Shown: positions 1 to 5,479, counted from the first letter of the stretch. The stretch: 5,902 nt of DNA from Lentisphaeria bacterium (GCA_017504325.1 JAFVRL010000159.1:1-5902); one strand, 5' to 3'. The notes: generated by a model from the sequence alone, not told the origin. A program made the numbers and translations.

Positions 1-2
1 GG

Positions 3-428
3 TACGCCGGACATGTTTTCCGTAACGGAGAGTATATGCAAGTACCTGCCGGATCTCTGGAAGTCACAGAAGGAACGTTATGTATCGTATTGGACTCTTC
101 CGGATCACTTTACTATAAAATCATTACCCAGACCGTACAGCATAGAGTTTATGACGGGGAATTTGCCGTACAGTACAATCCGGAAACAAACTTTATAGAC
201 ATTTTTGACGGAACCCATGGGGGACAGACCGCCGGTCACGCTTTCCTTGACGGCAAATGGAAAACGATCCCCTCTGCCTCCCTTATCCCCAAAGAAGGGT
301 ATTTGTGCTTGCGGTATTCCGGGGATGCGGGAGTAACTTTTGCCATTGTGGATAAACCGCATATTGCTCTTGAACGCTGGAAAAAACCTTCAGAAGCAGC
401 AGAAAATAATACAGAAAAGAAAGGATAA
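3..428 (+). CDS. Phage virion-type protein of unknown function, 5' truncated
   Basis: The reading frame is open from the left edge, so 141 C-terminal residues are visible and the true start is probably outside the window. A possible internal start is the ATG at 36, which has GGAG at 27-30 five bases upstream, so a short 130-residue gene cannot be excluded. The visible part is rich in alternating hydrophobic and polar residues with many Gly, Tyr and Thr and no membrane segment, as in beta-sandwich virion proteins. It ends in a polar tail (EAAENNTEKKG). I recognise no named family. Placement directly ahead of a fibre-like gene, three bases from its start, suggests a structural protein of the tail, baseplate or head surface; that role is inferred from context only. 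Confidence 0.6.
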   Translation, partial: YAGHVFRNGEYMQVPAGSLEVTEGTLCIVLDSSGSLYYKIITQTVQHRVYDGEFAVQYNPETNFIDIFDGTHGGQTAGHAFLDGKWKTIPSASLIPKEGYLCLRYSGDAGVTFAIVDKPHIALERWKKPSEAAENNTEKKG

Positions 429-431
429 AAC

Positions 432-1946
432 ATGGCTGAATTATATGCATCATTCAAAGATACGGAAGAATTCAGATGGTCGGGCCATTATCATTATCTG
501 GATACAGTCACCTTTGAGCCGGGTATATACACCTGCAGCTGCCAGTTTAAAGGTACTGCTGCGTTGGATAACGGCTACCTCATGTCGAATTGGTACGGCT
601 TGGAAAGATCTCATGAATTCCCTAAAAAAGTGACAGAAACGACAGCATGGGACATTATTATCAATTCGTCAGATACAAGGGTTGACGGCGTAACAGAAAC
701 GCTGGAATATGAGATCTGTTTTTACAAGCTGTCAGACTCTGAAATTGCCTCCCTGAGCAATTCCGGAATCCAGAGTGCATTGAGGTCTGCCAGCAGATCC
801 GCCTCCATATCCGCCTTATGGTCCGCCGATATGTCTGCTGAAATGTCTGCCTGGATGTCAGCATCCGCCTTATGGTCTGCCTTATGGTCTGCCGAAATGT
901 CCGCATCGGCGGCACAGTCAGCATCGGCGGATGCCTCTTTGATATTGTCAGCGGCAAACTCCGCATCTGCGGCGCAATCGGCGGCACAGTCAGCATCGGC
1001 GGCGCAGTCGGCGGCTTCCGCATCGGCGGCGCAGTCGGCGGCTTCCGCATCGGCGGCGCAGTCGGCGGCAAACTCCGCATCTGCGGCGCAGTCGGCGGCA
1101 CAGTCAGCATCGGCGGCAGACTCCGCATCTGCGGCGCAATCGGCGGCACAGTCGGCATCGGCGGCGCAGTCGGCATCGGCGGCGCAGTCGGCGGCACAGT
1201 CGGCATCGGCGTGGGAGTCAGCAGATGAGTCCCGGAAACGCTCCTCTGCAGATGCCTCTGCATTGAATTCAGCAGATGCGTCCGCACATGCCTCCTATTC
1301 TGCTGCAGCTTCTGCTTCTGCATCGGCAGCAGCATCCGCCACAGCCTCAGCTTCTGCGTCCGCACTTTACTCTGCGCTGACCTCCGGGAGTTCTGCAAGT
1401 TCCGGGAGTTCTGCAAGTTCCGGGAGTTCTGTAAGTTCTGTAAGTTCCGGGAGTTCTGCAAGTTCCGGGAGTTCTGCAAGTTCCGGTAGTTCTGCAAGCT
1501 CCGGTAGTTCTGCAAGCTCCGGTAGTTCCGGGAGTTCCGGGAGTTCCGGGAGTTCTGCGAGTTCCGGGAGTTCTGCAAGTTCCGGGAGTTCTGCAAGTTC
1601 CGGGAGTTCTGCAAGTTCCGGGAGTTCTGCGAGTTCCGGAAGTTCTGCAAGTTCTGCAAGTTCTGCAAGTTCCTCCCTGCCGTCAAGTCTGATCAGTCCG
1701 ACCAGTCCGACACCATCGGGCAGCTCCGGAGATCCCGGGGATGATGACGGCGGTTCAGGTTCCGGCGGCGGAACAGAAGGCGGAACAGCGGCAGAAGATG
1801 ATTGCGTCTATTTTCCCCTGGCAAAGATCACCATAAGGGACGGAAAAGTTTTTGTCCGTCAGATCGCCCGTTATGTTACTCCGGATCTCCGGCTGGGAGC
1901 TGTGGTCCGGGAAAGAAATGAAAACTCTGAAGAAGAAGAGGAATAA
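432..1946 (+). CDS. Fibre-like phage protein with Ala/Ser shaft and (X-Ser-Ser)n tract
   Basis: This 504-residue protein is probably a tail fibre or other virion surface appendage. The ATG at 432 has AAGGA at 421-425 six bases upstream. Residues 1 to about 112 form a non-repetitive, aromatic-rich head that I do not recognise. Residues 114-315 are almost only Ala and Ser with no Gly or Pro, in SAxx and SASAAQ units. They resemble the Ala/Ser-rich repeats of the lambda side tail fibre Stf, which are taken as a helical shaft. Residues 319-414 are 32 X-Ser-Ser triplets, which should be flexible rather than helical. An acidic, Gly/Pro-rich linker follows, then a small predicted beta domain (about 456-495, VYFPLAKITIRDGKVFVRQ) and a tail of five Glu. 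No signal peptide or membrane span is seen, which argues against a host surface adhesin, although the Ser repeats recall those proteins. The gene sits in a tight phage operon directly ahead of a glycosyltransferase gene. Confidence 0.75.
   Translation: MAELYASFKDTEEFRWSGHYHYLDTVTFEPGIYTCSCQFKGTAALDNGYLMSNWYGLERSHEFPKKVTETTAWDIIINSSDTRVDGVTETLEYEICFYKLSDSEIASLSNSGIQSALRSASRSASISALWSADMSAEMSAWMSASALWSALWSAEMSASAAQSASADASLILSAANSASAAQSAAQSASAAQSAASASAAQSAASASAAQSAANSASAAQSAAQSASAADSASAAQSAAQSASAAQSASAAQSAAQSASAWESADESRKRSSADASALNSADASAHASYSAAASASASAAASATASASASALYSALTSGSSASSGSSASSGSSVSSVSSGSSASSGSSASSGSSASSGSSASSGSSGSSGSSGSSASSGSSASSGSSASSGSSASSGSSASSGSSASSASSASSSLPSSLISPTSPTPSGSSGDPGDDDGGSGSGGGTEGGTAAEDDCVYFPLAKITIRDGKVFVRQIARYVTPDLRLGAVVRERNENSEEEEE
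771..1376 (+). repeat. Ala/Ser-rich shaft-coding repeat region
   Basis: This stretch encodes residues 114-315 of the fibre-like protein. Its first third uses SAxx units with bulky residues in the xx positions (ALWSADMSAEMSAWM), including Trp 130, 141, 148 and 152. The middle is dominated by SAAQ and SASAAQ, and the last part is plain Ser/Ala with a charged interruption (DESRKRSS, about residues 265-272). The central DNA is made of TCG, GCG and GCA codons and is clearly more GC-rich than the flanks. Absence of Gly and Pro fits a long helical, possibly trimeric, shaft. That structure is an inference. Confidence 0.8.
957..1166 (+). repeat. Tandem 48-nt and 27-nt in-frame repeats in the shaft
   Basis: Three near-identical 48-nt units start at 957, 1071 and 1119. 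Each encodes NSASAAQSAAQSASAA (Asp instead of Asn in the third), and they differ at only a few bases. Between the first two lie two identical 27-nt units at 1005-1031 and 1032-1058 encoding QSAASASAA. All unit lengths are multiples of three, so gain or loss of units changes shaft length without breaking the frame. The near identity at synonymous sites points to recent duplication. Confidence 0.85.
1386..1673 (+). repeat. 32 tandem 9-nt units encoding X-Ser-Ser
   Basis: Thirty-two uninterrupted 9-nt units encode GSS, ASS or VSS, mostly alternating GSS and ASS so that the usual DNA period is 18 nt (GGGAGTTCTGCAAGTTCC). Every unit uses AGT or AGC for the first Ser and TCC or TCT for the second. 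The second Ser codon also tracks the next residue: TCC precedes Gly and TCT precedes Ala or Val. Four consecutive GSS units occur at 1521-1556, and the tract ends with three consecutive ASS units. The pattern indicates expansion by slippage or unequal recombination, and length changes would stay in frame. Confidence 0.9.
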
Positions 1947-1949
1947 AAA

Positions 1950-3305
1950 ATGATCTATGTTTTTTCCAATGTGGAATATCCTGAAGAAAGAAAAATATCC
2001 CCCGCAACGGGGGACTTGCTTGTTTTTCTCAATAAGGCAACCAGTATTTTCTATTACAAAGACCATGCAAGAAAAATGGTGATCCACCGGATGAAGGAAG
2101 AGTCTTACGGGTCTTTCATTCCCGGGGTCCGCAATATGGTGGTTTTCGGCGATGAGAAAAGCGACCGTATCCCCCCTGCCTTCATTCAGAAACTGAAGAA
2201 AGAATATGACTGGAACTATCCCATAGAAGAGGGGCGAAGCCGTTGCGCCACCACCGGATATATGGCTGTAAAATATATTTCCTCTCTCTTTCCCGCAGAA
2301 AAAATCATACTGGTCAACTTCGGTTATGAGGTGAAAAGATCCACATACCGCTGCCCCTGGCACAACTGGAAGTTTGAGGCGGAAGAACTGGCAAAGTTTC
2401 AGCACATCTATACGGCGGATACAGCGGATCGCTCCGGAAAGATCAAAGTTCTTGTTAAAACTCTCCCCTGGCTGGGGGACAATATTTATACAAGTGCTGT
2501 GATGGAAAATCTTGCCGCAAGCGGAAAACTGGAAGTAAATGTGCTTTCCCATTGTACTGATCTCTGGGAAAACTGTCATTTTCTGAATAAAAATATCACA
2601 GAAGACAATGCGGATTACATCGTGGACGCCTGCAACGATCTCCCCTGGAACACCGGGACGCCCCATATCATCGAGGGGACCACACGGCATATCGCAGATG
2701 AAATCAATATAAAGATCCCCATCCGTTACCGGGATCCTGTGATCTATGCAGATCTTCCGGAAAAAAGAAAGTTTGATTTCCCTTATGTGGTCATCAATAC
2801 CGGCTGGCAGAACTCCGCTCCGGCGAAAAAATACCTGAAAAAGAACTGGGAAAAACTTGTTTCCCTTTGCCCGGATGTAAAGTTTATTCAGATCGGTCAG
2901 AAGGCAAATCACGCAGAAGCGTTGGAAGGATGTATTTCTCTTATTGACAAAACTTCCCGGACGGATCTTCTTCAGATCGTGCGGGATGCTTCCTGCGTCA
3001 TTTCCCCGCCTTCCGGAGTAACGCATATAGCCGCAGCCTTCCATGTTCCTTTTATCTCTCTTGCAGGCGGAAGGGAGCCGGAAAGCCTTGCTCATTATCC
3101 CTGCGGCGTGACTCTTTCCACTGTGGGGACTCTTCCCTGCTGTGAAAAAGGCGGATGCCGCTGCAAAGGTTTTGAAGAAGGGGAAAGAAAATGTAAAAAC
3201 ATCTACACAGATGAGACCGGCGATCAGATGGGGCTTTGCATGGAAAAGATCACGCCGGAAGTGATCCGGGAATTTATGTGTAAAATTATGAGAAAGGAGA
3301 AATAA
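1950..3305 (+). CDS. Two-domain glycosyltransferase (GT29-like N-terminus, GT9 C-terminus)
   Basis: A 451-residue predicted cytoplasmic sugar transferase. Residues from about 164 to 445 match the GT9 (ADP-heptose:LPS heptosyltransferase) family. The start KTLPWLGDNIYTSAVMENL aligns with the family's KTSSMGDVLHTLPAL-type motif and places Asp177 where WaaC has its catalytic Asp. PPSGVTHIAAAFHVPFISL (353-371) with GG and P just after is the nucleotide-sugar-binding block, and a Cys cluster (397, 398, 403, 405, 415) precedes the usual CM-x2-I-x-PE ending (430-437). Residues 1-160 are not part of GT9. RCATTGYMA (98-106), IILVNF (119-124) and HNWKFE (138-143) resemble motifs of GT29/sialyltransferase-like bacterial enzymes, which I hold with low confidence. 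GAGG at 1938-1941 lies inside the upstream gene, whose stop is three bases before this ATG, suggesting translational coupling. The acceptor could be the adjacent serine-repeat fibre or host surface glycan. The sugar donor cannot be told from sequence. Confidence 0.8.
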   Translation: MIYVFSNVEYPEERKISPATGDLLVFLNKATSIFYYKDHARKMVIHRMKEESYGSFIPGVRNMVVFGDEKSDRIPPAFIQKLKKEYDWNYPIEEGRSRCATTGYMAVKYISSLFPAEKIILVNFGYEVKRSTYRCPWHNWKFEAEELAKFQHIYTADTADRSGKIKVLVKTLPWLGDNIYTSAVMENLAASGKLEVNVLSHCTDLWENCHFLNKNITEDNADYIVDACNDLPWNTGTPHIIEGTTRHIADEINIKIPIRYRDPVIYADLPEKRKFDFPYVVINTGWQNSAPAKKYLKKNWEKLVSLCPDVKFIQIGQKANHAEALEGCISLIDKTSRTDLLQIVRDASCVISPPSGVTHIAAAFHVPFISLAGGREPESLAHYPCGVTLSTVGTLPCCEKGGCRCKGFEEGERKCKNIYTDETGDQMGLCMEKITPEVIREFMCKIMRKEK

Positions 3306-3306
3306 A

Positions 3307-3675
3307 ATGAATTTGCACAAAAGTATTAAAGTAGAGATCTTTTCCGAAAGAAATGGAGACTGTCTCCGTCTGCTGGAGGCTTTGAAGTATGAATATGAAG
3401 GAAGGAGCTTCACTGTACCAGCTGGCTTTGTTTCTGATGGGGCAAGTGTCCCGGAGTTCCTGTGGGATACCGTATCGCCAGCCATTGATCCCCGTACCCT
3501 TGACGGCGCATTGGCGCATGATTATCTGTACCGTACTTCGCATTATGATTTCACCCGCAAAGAAGCAGACGATCTCTTCTATGATCTCATCCGGGCTCAC
3601 GGTCTGGGCTTCTGGAGGAGTCAGAAGGCATACTGGGGTGTGCGGCTCTTCGGCGGGAACGCATGGAAAGAATAA
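3307..3675 (+). CDS. DUF1353 family phage protein
   Basis: A 122-residue soluble protein matching the DUF1353 family (Pfam PF07087), which is common in tailed phages and has no settled function as far as I know. Characteristic blocks are VPAGFVSDGASVP (37-49), HDYLY (71-75), KEADDLFYDLI (85-95) and the C-terminal YWGVRLFGG (109-117). The conserved His-Asp and Ser/Asp positions suggest a binding or catalytic pocket, but this is unproven. The ATG has AAAGGAG at 3293-3299, seven bases upstream and overlapping the end of the glycosyltransferase gene, whose stop lies one base before this start. The length is complete for the family. Its place after the fibre region and before a small membrane protein fits the tail-to-lysis junction where such genes often occur. 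Confidence 0.88.
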   Translation: MNLHKSIKVEIFSERNGDCLRLLEALKYEYEGRSFTVPAGFVSDGASVPEFLWDTVSPAIDPRTLDGALAHDYLYRTSHYDFTRKEADDLFYDLIRAHGLGFWRSQKAYWGVRLFGGNAWKE

Positions 3676-3693
3676 AAAGGAGGATAAGAAAAA

Positions 3694-3879
3694 ATGATTC
3701 TTTCACAGGATATTGTCATAACCATATTTCTCGGTCTTTTCGGATTTATTTTCGGAGCATTGTGGGGTCATCACAGTGTCATTGAAAAAAGGGTCAAATT
3801 CTCGGATTGTGCCAAAAACCGGGAAAAATGTTATTGTGCGCAGGAAATAAAGGAGATAAAAGAAAAACTGGATCTCTGA
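3694..3879 (+). CDS. Small single-span membrane protein, possible lysis factor
   Basis: A 61-residue protein with a strong ribosome binding site (AAGGAGG at 3677-3683, ten bases from the ATG), 18 bases after the DUF1353 gene. A short N-terminus is followed by one hydrophobic span at about residues 7-25 (IVITIFLGLFGFIFGALWG). The C-terminal part is charged and probably helical, with three Cys (39, 46, 48) and a Lys/Glu-rich end (EIKEIKEKLDL). Size, topology and position as the last gene of the late operon fit a holin, spanin-like or other accessory membrane protein. No endolysin lies in the window to confirm a lysis cassette, and I recognise no named holin family. The gene itself is well supported; its role is inferred. 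Confidence 0.72.
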   Translation: MILSQDIVITIFLGLFGFIFGALWGHHSVIEKRVKFSDCAKNREKCYCAQEIKEIKEKLDL

Positions 3880-3950
3880 TCCTGTTGATTTGCAGCAGAA
3901 ATTATCTGATGAAAAATTTTTTCTGTTTTCTTTTTCTTGCGGCAAAGTAT

Positions 3951-3978
3951 TATGATCATTTATTCCGGAATGTTCATA
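3951..3978. repeat. Imperfect 9-bp inverted repeat
   Basis: Arms TATGATCAT (3951-3959) and ATGTTCATA (3970-3978) pair at eight of nine positions around a 10-base spacer that contains TTCCGGA. There is no T run after it, so it is not a standard terminator. It may be a protein-binding or attachment site, or chance in AT-rich DNA. Confidence 0.4.
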
Positions 3979-4049
3979 GAGGATTTCAAAAACAAATTTT
4001 CCGCTCAATTCCTTTTGCACCTTCCGGATTTTCCATTTCAATCAAATCT

Positions 4050-4090
4050 GCCGGACGCCTCAATACATTTTAAGTCCGGCGTCTCCTTTT
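4050..4090 (+). terminator. Probable intrinsic terminator of the phage operon
   Basis: Two alternative GC-rich stems share the same arms. GCCGGAC (4050-4056) pairs with GTCCGGC (4074-4080), and GACGCC (4054-4059) pairs with GGCGTC (4078-4083). The second register is followed almost at once by TCCTTTTT. The loop of 17-18 bases is longer than usual. It lies about 170 bases after the last phage gene, in the orientation needed to stop that transcript before it runs into the opposing regulator gene. Confidence 0.6.
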
Positions 4091-4256
4091 TGTTACCGCC
4101 ACGGTTCTATAACCATTTACTGCCCAATCACATCTGCAACCACTTGCCGGAGCAAAAAAGCTGGAACATTGAGAATGAACTCTATTCTGACAAACAATCT
4201 TTTTCACTGATAAATTTGCAGAAAATAAGTATATAATAAAGCAACAAATATTGATT

Positions 4257-5231
4257 TCAGCAATCGGCAAGCATTTTCTGCAATATGCATTTCAGTTCAG
4301 ATTTAAGTTCTGAAGGTTCAAGAATTTTGATATTGCCCGCCTGTGAAAGAATAAAGGGAAAAAGCACCTCTTTTGATACCGCCGGGATCTCAACAGTCCC
4401 ATCATCATAAATGACTTGATGTGTGTGCAAAGGTGAAGATTTCAAACGGTCAAGGGCAAAACTTGTGGCTGTCAGCTTTACATTTCTGATTTTTGCAAAT
4501 CCCAGAAAATCATCGGGATTCACTGAAGAGATGATCTCCTTATCCGGTTCAAAAATGCCTTTCAGAAGTTCTGCACTTTTGATTCTCTGCAATGCAAAAG
4601 TTCTGGGCTGTTCCTTTAAATAACAAAATGCTTTGGTGTACCAGGAATTATTGAAAAAAACCAGGGTGTGCGGCTCTATGATGCGTTCCGAAAGCTCACT
4701 TTGCCAGTCGGCATAAGAAATTTTCACACAGTGATTGGTCTGCCAGCCCTGGAAAAGCGTTTGAAAGATCTTCGGATCAATATTGGCGTAAAGTCCGGAA
4801 AGAATACTCAAACTTTCCATATTGGCGGTATCAAGAAAATCAGGATTATTGTTCTGTAAAAGATAATCCACCGCATTGCGGATCTTATTTTTCAAAGGAG
4901 CCGGAAAGATCTCTTCAGCGATTCGCGCCCCGATAACAGCGGCAAGCATCTCATTTTCATCAAGCAGAGCCGGAGCAATAAAATCCCAACCGTGATGTTT
5001 GAGATAGTACCCATTCCGGACGCGATCAAAGGCAAGGGGACAACCAAACTCCTGTTCAAGTACTTTCATATCCCGGAGAATGGTCTTTTTACCGCATTCG
5101 ATCTCCAATTCCTCTTCCACAGCGATACGGCGGAACTCTTTTACAAGCGTTTCCGAGTTCGGGTAACGGTTTTCTTTCAACAAAGAAGCGATCCTCATCA
5201 AACGGTGAAGTTGTGATTTCTGCACAGGCAT
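4257..5231 (-). CDS. WYL-domain transcriptional regulator (YafY/PafBC type)
   Basis: A DNA-binding regulator of 324 residues. The order is N-terminal helix-turn-helix (about 1-77, with HRLMRIASLLKENRYPN and the second part KTILRDMKVLEQEFGCPL), a linker helix bundle, a WYL domain (about 165-222, with the signature as NSWYTKAF and the ligand-site block RTFALQRI) and a C-terminal WCX-like extension (about 250-320). WYL regulators sense ligands, in studied cases single-stranded DNA or other nucleic acid, and control DNA-damage or anti-phage genes. The ATG at 5231 is chosen because it opens the HTH domain and has GGAG nine bases upstream. An in-frame GTG at 5288 would add 19 residues but lacks a ribosome binding site and lies about 13 bases from the predicted transcription start. 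The gene is convergent with the phage operon and divergent from two microprotein genes. Confidence 0.9.
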   Translation of the reverse strand: MPVQKSQLHRLMRIASLLKENRYPNSETLVKEFRRIAVEEELEIECGKKTILRDMKVLEQEFGCPLAFDRVRNGYYLKHHGWDFIAPALLDENEMLAAVIGARIAEEIFPAPLKNKIRNAVDYLLQNNNPDFLDTANMESLSILSGLYANIDPKIFQTLFQGWQTNHCVKISYADWQSELSERIIEPHTLVFFNNSWYTKAFCYLKEQPRTFALQRIKSAELLKGIFEPDKEIISSVNPDDFLGFAKIRNVKLTATSFALDRLKSSPLHTHQVIYDDGTVEIPAVSKEVLFPFILSQAGNIKILEPSELKSELKCILQKMLADC

Positions 5232-5266
5232 AACGCATATCTCCGGAAAATTTATAATTTTTTTTG

Positions 5267-5297
5267 TTTTTGTGAACAGAGAGGACACAAAAAGTCC
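5267..5297. promoter_or_regulatory. Overlapping inverted repeats, candidate WYL operator
   Basis: TTTTTGTG (5267-5274) and CACAAAAA (5286-5293) form a perfect 8-bp inverted repeat around 11 bases. Overlapping it, GGAC (5283-5286) and GTCC (5294-5297) form a second one around 7 bases. The site covers the predicted -35 of the + promoter and lies just after the predicted start of the minus transcript. A protein bound here could control both directions. The bound regulator is inferred to be the adjacent WYL protein. Confidence 0.5.
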
Positions 5298-5310
5298 ACT
5301 TGGCTATAAT
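5282..5310 (+). promoter_or_regulatory. Promoter of the microprotein unit
   Basis: A perfect -10 TATAAT (5305-5310) is preceded, after 17 bases, by AGGACA (5282-5287), a 4 of 6 match to TTGACA. Transcription would start near 5317, giving about 45 bases of leader before the ATG at 5363. Confidence 0.6.
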
Positions 5311-5336
5311 ATATTGTATGCCGAAAGAAAAATCAA
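5308..5336 (-). promoter_or_regulatory. Promoter of the WYL regulator gene
   Basis: On the minus strand, TTGATT (complement of 5331-5336) is followed after 17 bases by TATATT (complement of 5308-5313). The predicted start near 5301 gives a leader of about 70 bases before the ATG at 5231. This -10 overlaps the + strand TATAAT, so the two promoters probably compete. Confidence 0.55.
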
Positions 5337-5362
5337 CCCGGTCAAAAGAAAGGAAAGAAAAA

Positions 5363-5479
5363 ATGTGGAAAAAATTATTATTGAAACTTCTTCACAGAAA
5401 AGAAGTAAAAAAAGAGGTAAAACCAATTCCCCCTGTCCGTAAAGTGGAATGGGAACAGCTGACTTTGCCGCTGGATTGA
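5363..5479 (+). CDS. Basic 38-residue microprotein with a clamp-binding-like C-terminus
   Basis: A predicted 38-residue peptide. The ATG at 5363 follows AAGGAA (5350-5355) by seven bases. The same frame is open from an ATG at 5318, which would give 53 residues but lies at the predicted transcription start without a ribosome binding site. The N-terminal half (MWKKLLLKLLHRKEVKKEVK) is a basic amphipathic helix that could touch membrane or nucleic acid. A Pro-containing hinge (PIPP) follows. The last seven residues, QLTLPLD, resemble the bacterial sliding-clamp-binding motif, for example QLSLPL in Hda. The gene is divergent from the WYL regulator and behind the best promoter in the region. I know of no family. 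Expression is not proven, and the motif is short enough to occur by chance. Confidence 0.5.
   Translation: MWKKLLLKLLHRKEVKKEVKPIPPVRKVEWEQLTLPLD

Larger units (their letters stand above)
3880..4256. other. Non-coding gap between phage operon and WYL regulator
   Basis: This 377-base, AT-rich stretch separates the + strand phage operon from the convergent minus-strand regulator. The open frames crossing it lack good ribosome binding sites, are of odd composition and do not resemble proteins. It contains an imperfect inverted repeat (3951-3978) and a likely + strand terminator (4050-4090). No tRNA gene or convincing integration site is visible. It is the most likely place for a phage/host junction, but an attachment-site duplicate cannot be sought because the other prophage end is outside the window. 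Confidence 0.6.

Noticed and set aside
872..1228. Gly/Val/Ile-rich frame in a second + strand register
   Set aside because: It is a frame-shifted reading of TCG/GCG repeats inside the fibre gene with no start signal.
1386..1673. CRISPR-like array
   Set aside because: Units are 9 nt, contiguous and without unique spacers, and they code in frame.
661..1686. Long minus-strand open frame (341 residues) across the repeats
   Set aside because: It is a by-product of the repetitive codons of the fibre gene: its translation is low-complexity Asn/Gln/Arg and Pro/Met repeats, with no ribosome binding site of note.
1755..3485. Long minus-strand open frame (576 residues) opposite the glycosyltransferase gene
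   Set aside because: It spans three convincing + strand genes and has no recognisable domain. The + strand frames carry clear family motifs and ribosome binding sites.
4103..4114. GGTT-CTAT-AACC mini-hairpin resembling a tRNA T arm
   Set aside because: No other tRNA elements flank it; chance similarity.
4166..4210. Possible minus-strand terminator of the WYL gene
   Set aside because: The stem (AGAAT/ATTCT) is weak and the nearest T run on that strand is about 12 bases further on.
3937..4236. Possible 99-residue + strand gene in the gap
   Set aside because: No ribosome binding site, no recognisable protein features, and it runs through the terminator hairpin.
5232..5288. Upstream GTG start adding 19 residues to the WYL regulator
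   Set aside because: The extra segment precedes the HTH domain, lacks a ribosome binding site and overlaps the candidate operator. The ATG at 5231 has GGAG at good spacing.
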